Under the pieces are notes generated by a model. That model saw only the letters and a list, made by a program, of their open reading frames with translations. It did not search any database and had not been told where the DNA came from. From Spisula solida (taxonomy: Eukaryota; Mollusca; Bivalvia; Venerida; Mactridae), in the NCBI GenBank assembly GCA_947247005.1, contig OX365948.1, positions 11,521,455 through 11,585,454 on the forward strand: DNA of 64,000 bases, in the 5' to 3' direction. The position numbers and the translations under genes are program-made. Below, in pieces: positions 59,801-64,000 of this stretch (the stretch's first letter is position 1; the number at the start of each line of letters is the position of its first letter).

Positions 59801-62540
59801 AGGATAACATAATTTTACACAATATAACATACAAAACTGAGCACGACCCTCAAGTTATCTCAACTCATCAATCTTGAGTCATTCCCATTCAGTCACTAAA
59901 TTCACCAAACACTTCAGTATAGTTTCGATGTTTCTACATTTAAGTTAATGAACATTTAGAATGATTTTCTATTGACGCATTCCCCCTCGAGAGATAAATA
60001 GCAAACAGAAGTTTTTATCATTTTGAACAAGATCTATTGTTTGTATACAACATTCAGATTCAATATGCAGTGGACCTTTTAATCTAATTAAGTTTGCACA
60101 CCCTTTGGTTTTAACGACCTTGTTTTGATATCTTACAGAGTACCAAGTCGTTCCTGGAGAAATGTCGGACTGTTGATGTACCTAGTTTATTACCAGACAA
60201 GAGTATACTGACACAGCCGGGTGGTCAGTTAGTTCATTCAATGGCTGGACATAAGGGCGATATCTTATACCTAGATCTTACTGCTGACAGTAAAACAGCA
60301 CTCACATGTAAGTTGTTTGGTTTGAATACATTATGTTTACTAGGGTTTGCAGTAATTATTCAATCAATTAAGTCTCGGTGATCAAGGGGTAAGTAAAGTG
60401 CTTGGTTACTAAAACGGAGGTAACACTGTCTGTGACAGACTGTCTGTGTCGTGTTTTTGTAGCTAATCACTTTATTCTTGTCCATGTTATGATGCCCTCA
60501 CTAAATAATTGGGGGCATAATTATAGATTTGTTACAATTACTTGTGATCTGTGATTTGTCTTTTTGTGTGTTCTTTTTTCTGCCTTCCATGTACTGAGCA
60601 ACACTGTTTTTAGTGATTGTTGTATTTCCTGTCCGATTTTCTTCATTTTGAAGTACGTTTATGTGATAACAATAATCTCATTATGATTACGAATTTCCTT
60701 TAAGTACTCGTATACTAACTATAACTTCCAGGTTCAGACGATGGTTCCATACGTGTATGGGATATTGGGAGCGGAAAGCAAAAACAATGTTTTGATGGTT
60801 TGGGCAAAGTTTCAAAAGCTAGGTTTTGTCATAACGATAAATACATCCTTATTGATATGAATAAGAAATTGACAATCCGAGGTGCTAGAACAGGTATTAG
60901 TACTATTCTATCATTTATACTGTACGTATTACATGTTTATCACATAACCTACGGTCCAGGAGTGCCGTAAAGCCGTGACGTAAATATCGTTCGGCACTCC
61001 CAGACTGTGCAATAAATATTTAATTTAGCTTGACGTGACGTTAGCCAATCCATGCATTGAGCCGCCAATGACGTCAGGATAATATCAACGTCGCCATGAC
61101 GTCGCGCTCATTGTGACGCTGAATTTTGGCTGAAACATATGCAGCGTACATCATCCGTTTGAACAATAATGATCGTTTTCTAAGGTTATGTGATAAATAG
61201 AATCTTACATTCGTGCTCATTACATACGAGTTTTATTAAACTCGTCGACAAAAACAATATGACACTCGGCCTCGTGTCATATCATTTTGTCCACTCATTT
61301 AATAAAACTCGTATGTAATGAGCACTCATGCAAGACCCTCTCTATATATATATATATATATGTCCGTATTGACAATATAAATTTTACTGAACTTGAAATT
61401 CCTGCAGTTACTCTTAGATCGCTTTGTGGTATAATACTAAGTATACTAGTATTGATAAAATCATATACGAGTAGTCACGACAAAACTAGCATGTGTTTTA
61501 CCACGGTACATTATCAGGGCTGTCTAGAACGTTCTGGGACGGCCTTAAAATAAACCGTATACCAGAAAGTAATTATTTAAAAAAAAATGCATTCGGTGTT
61601 ATCTACTATGGTGAGGATATACTCGTACATTACAGGAGAGAAGATACACGACATTAATTCTGTAACTGATGATTGTCCATCCTGTCTGTGTGGTGATAGC
61701 AGATCTCTACTCGTCGTATTCAAACTACACTCCGCTCACGTCTATAAACTAGATGATGTGTCCTTGCAGTTTAGTTTAGAGTGTTCGGATGAAATAGAAT
61801 TTCTATTTCCTGGTATAGCTATGGGTAAGTTCTGCATCGTTCGTGCAGTATGTATACAAGTAACGTACAAAGTTAAGGTATATTTTCTTGCGTGTGTCTG
61901 TACAATCGATTGTAGGCCTACATTTACCTACCCCAAACGTTAAGTCGCAAGTGGATGCAACAATTGTGTTTAATTCTTTGATCATTGAATCAGACAACTA
62001 TGCGATATTTTTCTATATTCAAACTTTCGGTATATGTATATCAGCATTGTATGAATCATGTTTAACAAGAACTGGCTTTGATAAATAAACGATTGTAAAT
62101 TATTTGAAGTGTGTCCGTTTTGGTTGATTGTTTTCATTTTATGACACCTTTACATTGTAATGATACTTTAGTAGATATAACAATATTCTTTTTTTTAAAT
62201 AACTTTGTGGCATGATTGTGTGATGGTACATTACAACATACAACATGCAACAATAATATAAAGTGCCTTTGAACGGGCGTTCGCATGAAAAGGGCGCTAT
62301 ATAAACCTGGTATTTTTATGTTATTTATTTATTTTACATTTCAATTACATGTATAAATGTACGTGTCTGTGGTATTGTTTATTTTCTAACAGTTGTCGAG
62401 AAATATGTTATTATACTATCTAGGTTCGAAGAACTACGCAGTGGTAACGACATCTGACCAAATATATATGACCGTACTTGATTTGAAGAAGCAAAGTTTC
62501 TCACCTCTGTTTCGAGGATTTGAACCGTTCAAGGACGAAG
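38528..62540 (+). CDS. NWD1-like STAND protein (DUF4062-NACHT-WD40), 3' partial, 21 exons
   Basis: A large STAND-class NTPase resembling NACHT and WD repeat protein 1. Exons: 38528-38810, 44220-44338, 46815-46947, 47549-47751, 48410-48525, 49333-49544, 51332-51460, 52317-52448, 53339-53541, 53880-54022, 54224-54326, 55145-55357, 55855-56185, 56847-56999, 58290-58439, 59047-59263, 59594-59750, 60139-60307, 60732-60893, 61636-61824 and 62424-62540. All junctions are GT-AG and phase-consistent, giving 3634 nt, ~1211 residues. The start ATG has A at -3 and G at +4. Residues 1-8 (Met-Gly..Ser6-Lys7) fit N-myristoylation. A DUF4062-type domain (about 168-290) opens Ile-Phe-Thr-Ser-Ser-Thr-Phe-Thr-Asp. 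NACHT has Walker A at 528-536 (GPSGCGKTS) and Walker B at 614-622 (LILVLDSLD). The NWD-typical Trp-Thr-Pro-Pro / Leu-Pro-Pro-Leu-Leu block is near 800. WD40 starts near 1030 with Gly-His and Trp1065-Asp. NWD2, NPHP3 and TEP1 are relatives, but NWD1 fits best. It is probably a cytosolic or membrane-tethered sensor or scaffold. The ligand is unknown. Confidence 0.87.
39621..39638 (+). repeat. 18-base poly(C) run
   Basis: A homopolymer tract in AT-rich DNA. The length may vary between alleles or reflect sequencing error. Confidence 0.8.
40011..41152. mobile_element. 1.1-kb element with ~95-bp terminal inverted repeats
   Basis: The arms 40011-40107 and 41048-41152 are reverse complements, sharing TTAGCATCAGACGGG, TTGACTGCAAATTGA, TTGATTGACAGGTGGCGTTA and GCATTGCAGCATTTCGGCAA. 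The loop holds a SINE copy next to the right arm and no coding frame. Confidence 0.75.
40889..41047 (-). mobile_element. tRNA-derived SINE, family S, copy 1 (minus)
   Basis: On the minus strand it has a tRNA-like head with box B CCGGGTTCAAAACC, the body GCTGACTGGCAAATAAAGGC and TATGCTCGGCAT, and a T run on the plus strand (40889-40895) as poly(A) tail. It is inserted in the 40011-41152 element. Confidence 0.7.
42735..42925 (+). repeat. Copy of dispersed repeat family 'F'
   Basis: It contains TTTTGACAGCTGGGACTTGG, GTGTTAGGCTGTTCAAGTTA and CTACCCTGTCCGATTTAAG. Confidence 0.6.
43171..43399 (+). mobile_element. tRNA-derived SINE, family S, copy 2 (plus)
   Basis: The 75-nt head (43173-43247) has a perfect 7-bp acceptor pairing (GTGCCTC / GAGGCAC), box A TAGCTCAGTGGTTAGCG and box B GGTTCAAATCC, but a poor anticodon arm. 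The body ends CTGACTGTCAAATAAAGGTT and TATGCTTGGCAT, as in copies 1 and 3. Confidence 0.75.
43671..43706. repeat. Perfect 16-bp hairpin with a 4-nt loop
   Basis: TACACTCGGCAAAACT is followed by loop TACA and its exact reverse complement. A shorter relative (GTTTGCCGAG) lies 30 bp upstream. It could be the tip of a palindromic element or a small-RNA precursor; nothing else supports either. Confidence 0.75.
44220..44338 (+). CDS. NWD1-like exon 2: basic linker
   Basis: The exon runs from phase 1 to phase 0, with acceptor TTGTAG (ends 44219) and donor GTAAGT at 44339. It is highly basic (Lys/Arg/Glu-rich helix). It may reinforce membrane association of a myristoylated N-terminus (inference). 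Confidence 0.75.
44339..46814 (+). other. Intron 2 of the NWD1-like gene
   Basis: Apart from the duplicated tRNA-like sequence at 44990-45105, I see no gene or clear element in this AT-rich intron. Confidence 0.65.
44990..45105 (-). repeat. tRNA-like sequence with a 48-bp tandem duplication
   Basis: Units 44990-45037 and 45038-45085 are near identical and each carries a reverse-strand box B (GGTTCGATCTC). A single box A-like region (GGCCGTGGTCAAATGGTTAG on the minus strand) follows. This is a tRNA-derived head in which the central and 3' part was duplicated. Confidence 0.6.
46815..46947 (+). CDS. NWD1-like exon 3: start of DUF4062-type domain
   Basis: The exon runs from phase 0 to phase 1. 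It ends with Val-Lys-Ile-Val-Arg-Ile-Phe-Thr-Ser-Ser-Thr-Phe-Thr, the opening strand of the domain in NWD/TEP1 proteins. Confidence 0.85.
47150..47530. repeat. Rearranged copy of the hairpin family seen at 27268 and 61203
   Basis: The left-arm-like part (ACATTTGTGACTTGCCAC, then TTTATTTAATGAGTACGAGG) is at about 47180-47230 and a right-end-like part (ACTCATGTAATATCCTCT) at about 47512-47530. Unrelated sequence separates them. Confidence 0.35.
47549..47751 (+). CDS. NWD1-like exon 4: DUF4062-type domain core
   Basis: The exon runs from phase 1 to phase 0. It contains His-Glu-Arg, Glu-Asn-Ala-Tyr-Pro, Val-Val-Asp-Met-Arg-Trp-Gly-Ile-Arg and Gly-Pro-Asn-Phe-Val, all hallmark blocks of NWD1-type N-termini. 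Confidence 0.9.
48144..48287 (-). mobile_element. tRNA-derived SINE, family S, copy 3 (minus)
   Basis: On the minus strand: box A TAGCTCAGTGGCTAGAGCG, box B CCGGGTTCAAATAC, then GCTGACTGGCAAATATAGGC and a terminal A run, matching copies 1 and 2. The D-stem is nearly intact. Confidence 0.75.
48410..48525 (+). CDS. NWD1-like exon 5: end of DUF4062-type domain
   Basis: The exon runs from phase 0 to phase 2. It holds His-Lys-Tyr-Gly-Tyr and Pro-Arg-x-Ile-Glu-x-Lys-Glu-Tyr-Glu, the pattern following Gly-Pro-x-Phe-Val in the family. Confidence 0.88.
48771..48865. mobile_element. 95-bp hairpin element with a palindromic centre
   Basis: The arms CCACAGGTCCATGAAAAGTG and its reverse complement (48845-48864) enclose a second palindrome, TATATATACATATTT and its mirror (48804-48833). 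Confidence 0.75.
49333..49544 (+). CDS. NWD1-like exon 6: linker between DUF4062 and NACHT
   Basis: The exon runs from phase 2 to phase 1. It encodes Trp-Tyr-x-x-Asp-x-Asn-Ala-x-Pro-Pro-x-Tyr, conserved in NWD1, and then a charged helix with Lys and Trp-Trp. Confidence 0.88.
49625..49805 (+). repeat. Copy of dispersed repeat family 'F'
   Basis: It contains GTTTGACTGACTTAGGCGGC, TTTTGTGCTCGGCTGG and GCTGCCTTCCCTATCTGAC. It is closely matched, inverted, at 63810-64000. Confidence 0.65.
49806..51331 (+). other. Remainder of the intron between NWD1-like exons 6 and 7
   Basis: I see no gene or repeat that I can support in this 1.5-kb AT-rich stretch. Confidence 0.6.
51332..51460 (+). CDS. NWD1-like exon 7
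   Basis: A phase 1-1 exon of charged helical sequence with Arg-Thr-Ile-Glu-Asp-Ile, as in the pre-NACHT region of NWD1. Confidence 0.83.
51931..52165 (+). mobile_element. tRNA-derived SINE
   Basis: The head (51931-52001) has an intact D-arm (GCTC..GAGC), box A TAGCTCAGTCGGTAGAGC and box B GGGTTCGAGCACC. The anticodon arm is broken. The 3' part, TTCTCGTTCACCAGAGTATT, recurs in the SINE at 28970-29130. Confidence 0.65.
52317..52448 (+). CDS. NWD1-like exon 8
   Basis: A phase 1-1 exon with a Lys-rich helical segment and Lys-Trp-Asp near its end. It connects to the NACHT entry. Confidence 0.8.
52740..53035 (+). repeat. Second locus of the ~148-bp repeat (about 1.5 units)
   Basis: It shares ACTGGGTCATGTGGGGTC, AAAAACTAGGTCACTAGGT and CAGAATGTTTGTCTCTAT with 12947-13612. 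Here unique ends are visible, with a right end GGTGAGCGATATAGGGTCAT, so the repeat belongs to a larger dispersed element. Confidence 0.7.
53339..53541 (+). CDS. NWD1-like exon 9: pre-NACHT with Gly-Arg-Asp motif
   Basis: The exon runs from phase 1 to phase 0. It ends Cys-x-x-Phe-His-Gly-Arg-Asp-Asp-Leu-Leu-Lys, the short motif just before the P-loop in NWD/NPHP3 NACHT domains. Confidence 0.88.
53880..54022 (+). CDS. NWD1-like exon 10: NACHT Walker A
   Basis: The exon runs from phase 0 to phase 2. It contains Pro-Leu-Val-Leu-Tyr followed by GPSGCGKTS, an intact nucleotide-binding P-loop with the invariant Lys534. Confidence 0.93.
54224..54326 (+). CDS. NWD1-like exon 11: NACHT
   Basis: The exon runs from phase 2 to phase 0. 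It holds Arg-Phe-Ile-Gly-Thr-Ser-Pro-x-Ser-Ser, the strand after Walker A that is characteristic of NWD/NPHP3/TEP1 NACHTs. Confidence 0.9.
54345..54600 (+). mobile_element. Mariner-like 5' end
   Basis: It starts TACGAGGGATGTTCGAAAAT, close to the terminus of the element at 15739-16730. I could not find the other end. Confidence 0.4.
54887..55118. mobile_element. 232-bp MITE with 17-bp TIRs
   Basis: The ends CTTAGAATTAGAAGGTC are a perfect inverted repeat. The interior matches 6849-7024. It ends only 26 bp before exon 12, so it lies next to that exon's polypyrimidine tract. Confidence 0.8.
55145..55357 (+). CDS. NWD1-like exon 12: NACHT Walker B
   Basis: A phase 0-0 exon. It contains LILVLDSLD and downstream Trp-Leu-Pro-x-x-Leu-x-Pro-x-Val-Lys-Ile-Ile-Val-Ser, the sensor-strand pattern of NACHT ATPases. 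Confidence 0.93.
55855..56185 (+). CDS. NWD1-like exon 13: NACHT winged-helix region
   Basis: The exon runs from phase 0 to phase 1, with acceptor TTTCAG. The frame runs straight on from exon 12 (Pro-Ala-Leu-Gln / Ala-Val-Met-Arg). It contains Cys-Pro-Leu-Pro-Leu and Leu-Glu-x-x-His-Gly-x-x-x-Val-x-x-x-Leu-Gly-Tyr, typical of NWD1. Confidence 0.92.
56847..56999 (+). CDS. NWD1-like exon 14: helical region with Trp-Thr-Pro-Pro
   Basis: A phase 1-1 exon. It contains Ser-Gly-Leu-Thr-Glu-x-Glu-Leu-Glu-Asp-Val-Leu-Ser, then Asp-Val-Tyr and Trp-Thr-Pro-Pro, then Leu-Pro-Pro-Leu-Leu. This is the strongest match to NWD1 in the gene. Confidence 0.92.
57000..58289 (+). other. Intron between NWD1-like exons 14 and 15
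   Basis: AT-rich sequence with no exon I can support. Confidence 0.65.
58290..58439 (+). CDS. NWD1-like exon 15
   Basis: A phase 1-1 exon. It encodes Trp-Tyr-His-Arg-Gln-Phe and later His-x-Glu-Leu-Ala-Asp-Phe-Phe-Ala-Gly-x-Trp, both conserved in NWD1-type proteins. Confidence 0.9.
58736..58985 (+). mobile_element. SINE 3' region interrupted by a TTAA-flanked MITE
   Basis: GGCAGGATAATGTGACTGG and CTGAAATACTGTTAA, then after the insertion TTAAAACAATATATAAAAAG, reconstitute the tail of the SINE at 26591-26821. Confidence 0.65.
58806..58957. mobile_element. 152-bp piggyBac-like MITE with TTAA target duplication
   Basis: TTAA lies at 58802-58805 and 58958-58961. The terminal inverted repeats are GCCTAGGTCCCA[C/T]TGAG. 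The interior holds about five decamers of the type ATGGCCCTCG (58854-58906). The insertion splits a SINE tail, so it is younger than that SINE. Confidence 0.75.
59047..59263 (+). CDS. NWD1-like exon 16
   Basis: The exon runs from phase 1 to phase 2. It contains Asn-Leu-Arg-Lys-Leu-Asn-Asn-Leu-Pro-Tyr-His and then Leu-Lys-x-Glu, a well-conserved NWD1 block between NACHT and WD40. Confidence 0.92.
59457..59502 (+). repeat. (ACGC)n microsatellite
   Basis: Short imperfect tetranucleotide tract in an intron. Confidence 0.85.
59594..59750 (+). CDS. NWD1-like exon 17
   Basis: The exon runs from phase 2 to phase 0. It is helical, with Leu-Leu-x-x-Ile-x-Asp-Val-Leu-x-Leu-Ala-Gln and Gln-Val-Leu-Gly-Arg-Leu, just before the propeller. 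Confidence 0.9.
60139..60307 (+). CDS. NWD1-like exon 18: entry to WD40 propeller
   Basis: The exon runs from phase 0 to phase 1. It ends in a WD40 first strand with Gly-His-Lys-Gly-Asp-Ile and then Leu-Asp-Leu-Thr. Confidence 0.9.
60420..60660 (+). repeat. Probable copy of dispersed repeat family 'F'
   Basis: CTGCCTTCCATGTACTGAGC and GTATTTCCTGTCCGATTTTC loosely match the other family-F copies. Confidence 0.35.
60732..60893 (+). CDS. NWD1-like exon 19: WD40 blade
   Basis: A phase 1-1 exon. It contains Cys-Ser-Asp-Asp-Gly-Ser-Ile-Arg-Val-Trp-Asp, a canonical WD40 core, then the opening of the next blade. Confidence 0.92.
61203..61335. mobile_element. ~130-bp hairpin (palindromic MITE-like element)
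   Basis: The arms TGCTCATTACATACGAGTTT (from 61214) and its reverse complement ending at 61324 enclose TCGGCC. Pairing extends weakly outwards. Same family as 27268-27405. A (TA)n tract follows at 61340-61361. Confidence 0.75.
61636..61824 (+). CDS. NWD1-like exon 20: WD40 blades
   Basis: A phase 1-1 exon of beta-rich sequence with Cys-Pro-Ser-Cys and His-Val-Tyr-Lys-Leu-Asp, fitting degenerate WD40 blades. Confidence 0.85.
62424..62540 (+). CDS. NWD1-like exon 21: WD40 blade
   Basis: A phase 1-1 exon with beta-rich sequence. It is the last exon I can place with confidence in the window. Confidence 0.85.
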
Positions 62541-62877
62541 GTAACATATTAATATACATGTAGTATATTTTAATGGCAAACCTGTAAAATTATTAAACTG
62601 AATTAAGCGTTAAACAGCCCAAAGTATTAAAACATAAGTGTCTGTTGATATTAAGTGCTATATGTTACGAAGGCTTCTAATCAATTATCTGCACTTCGGA
62701 AAATAACATATACTTTGAATCGAAGAGCCTCCAAATCGAAATCAATACATTAGTTTTAAGATTTCCATGTTTATTAATTTGTTTATAACACAAAATGATC
62801 CTCAGTAATACAGTAAAATATTGTGTTTAAGATTTAGATATAAAATATGATTACATGCGTTTCATACTATACCACAG

Positions 62878-62895
62878 GGCGTTTTCGTGCACACG
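62878..62895 (+). CDS. Possible 18-nt microexon of the NWD1-like gene
   Basis: CAG (ends 62877), 18 nt, then GTAAGT (62896). Entered and left in phase 1 it keeps frame. The sites are good, but the segment is too short to recognise and may be chance. Confidence 0.25.
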
Positions 62896-64000
62896 GTAAG
62901 TATTGTGCCAGTTTCAGTTTGTCTGAAGAGCGAGCTCGTGTATGTTACATGTTAAAGGCAGCTTGTAATTGTCTCCCTTTATACATCTTTAACACTTTTC
63001 TCCTTTTGTTTTTTTCTTATTGGTAAGTTAATAATATAGACATTTGGAGACTTTGATCAGAAACTCAGGTTCGTCTAGTTACATTCTCGTTACATTCAAA
63101 AACAATCCGTTCCCAACATACTCTCGGCAATTCAAAATCCCCGAAAACCTTTACTGGCATCAGTAAGTGTACACTGGGTTGACGAACAATTCACTTTACA
63201 CACTCTGGTTTGGCTCCCAATCAATATTTCTTCCTTCAGACCAAACGAGTAGCAGAAACTAACTACACACGGTTTCTGATCGAAGTCACTTATTACGAGA
63301 ACGACTAAACAAATGAATATAAGTCGTATATAATGAAAGGGAGACAAACCCGCATGGTGTAGACAAACTGGACAATGCATGTAGATTCTAGTTGTCAGCC
63401 ACGCATTGAATTCAAAGACTCCCTAAGTGGACACGTGCCATTGGTTTACTCTAGTACAGAGACACTAATGCAACATCCCGACACATGTTGTCAAAGTAAT
63501 ATATTCATTTTATTGCGTAGTATATCATTATTACAATATACCGATTAAACGAAGTACTACATGTATTTCAAAAGATGAGATAGTATTCCATGGAAATGAT
63601 AAATATAATTACTACATTTAAAAATTGTCGGGCTCCGTATTTCATGCTAGTCGTTTAACTAATGCTTGCAAGCACTTTATAGTTACAGTTGTGTATGCAT
63701 TAGCACCTCTTTATGAAGATCACCTAATGAACCATTGGTAACTGGTGTTTATCATGACTTATGAGTCGGTCTAAATAGTGTGGTTGACTACAGAGCAAAA
63801 CGATAATAGGCAATAGGACACAGGTAAACAGCACTCAACTTAGATAGCTGAGCACAGAAAACATACAAAAACGTAACATACCGCCACAATTACATAAAAA
63901 CAAGAGGCACAGACAATACCGAACGTAAAAACCTAGTAACTATAAAAACATGACATCCCACACCGAAAATCTGCCGCTTCAGTCAGTCAAACTAAACCCG
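62896..64000. other. Non-coding end of the window
   Basis: No exon is recognisable. A family-F repeat on the minus strand occupies about 63810-64000. The rest is AT-rich intron, presumably of the NWD1-like gene. Confidence 0.6.
63810..64000 (-). repeat. Copy of dispersed repeat family 'F'
   Basis: On the minus strand it reads TTAGTTTGACTGACTGAAGC, TTTTCTGTGCTCAGCTATC and AAGTTGAGTGCTGTTTACC, close to 49625-49805. Confidence 0.65.

Noticed and set aside
1..64000. CRISPR arrays, bacterial operons, prophage or integrated virus
   Set aside because: No regularly spaced identical repeats of CRISPR type, no ribosome-binding-site-led gene runs and no viral gene sets; the window is plain intron-rich animal DNA.

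Overview
The window is nuclear DNA of an animal, most likely a mollusc and probably a bivalve. The evidence is AT-rich sequence, short coding exons (22-797 bp) with GT-AG introns of about 100 bp to 9 kb, many tRNA-derived SINEs, palindromic MITE-like elements, mariner-type ends, and a dispersed ~148-bp repeat ('GGTCAAGT..ACTGGGTCATGT..') that I associate with bivalve genomes. The species is inferred, not shown. There are no operons, bacterial genes or CRISPR arrays. Almost every long open frame outside the two genes below is noise in AT-rich or repeat DNA.

Gene 1 (1..30843, +, 5' end outside the window) is an adhesion-class G-protein-coupled receptor. I traced 20 exons whose splice phases all agree, giving 896 visible residues: hormone-receptor motif (HormR), GAIN domain, GPS motif, seven membrane helices and a 265-residue Ser-rich acidic cytoplasmic tail ending at a stop at 30841-30843. 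It is divergent. The GPS has kept its Cys/Trp frame but has Leu-Pro-Gly where the autocatalytic His-Leu-Ser/Thr should be. The conserved ECL2 Cys is Tyr, and the Gln-Gly of TM7 is missing. The intron between TM4 and TM5 carries two head-to-tail insertions with shared ends and an 8-bp TTATTTAT flank.

From 31136 to 38527 lies a gene-free interval packed with tRNA-like SINEs and two large inverted-repeat elements (33368-34759 and 34797-35649).

Gene 2 (38528 to beyond 62540, +, 3' end outside the window) is an NWD1-like STAND ATPase. I traced 21 phase-consistent exons and about 1211 residues: an N-terminus with a textbook N-myristoylation signal, a disordered and then basic linker, a DUF4062-type domain, a NACHT NTPase with Walker A and B, the helical region typical of NWD proteins, and the start of a WD40 propeller. 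Its introns hold SINEs, a TTAA-flanked MITE nested inside a SINE, hairpin elements and a mariner end.

The two genes lie in the same orientation, about 7.7 kb apart. Nothing in the sequence ties them functionally. One is a surface receptor, and the other is predicted to be a membrane-anchored intracellular sensor or scaffold. The best leads for something new are the apparently non-cleavable, disulphide-poor adhesion GPCR, the myristoylated NACHT-WD40 protein, the 5.7-kb element that may have captured a promoter and exons, and a cluster of ten TTTCCTCCGTAACC sites in the first intron.
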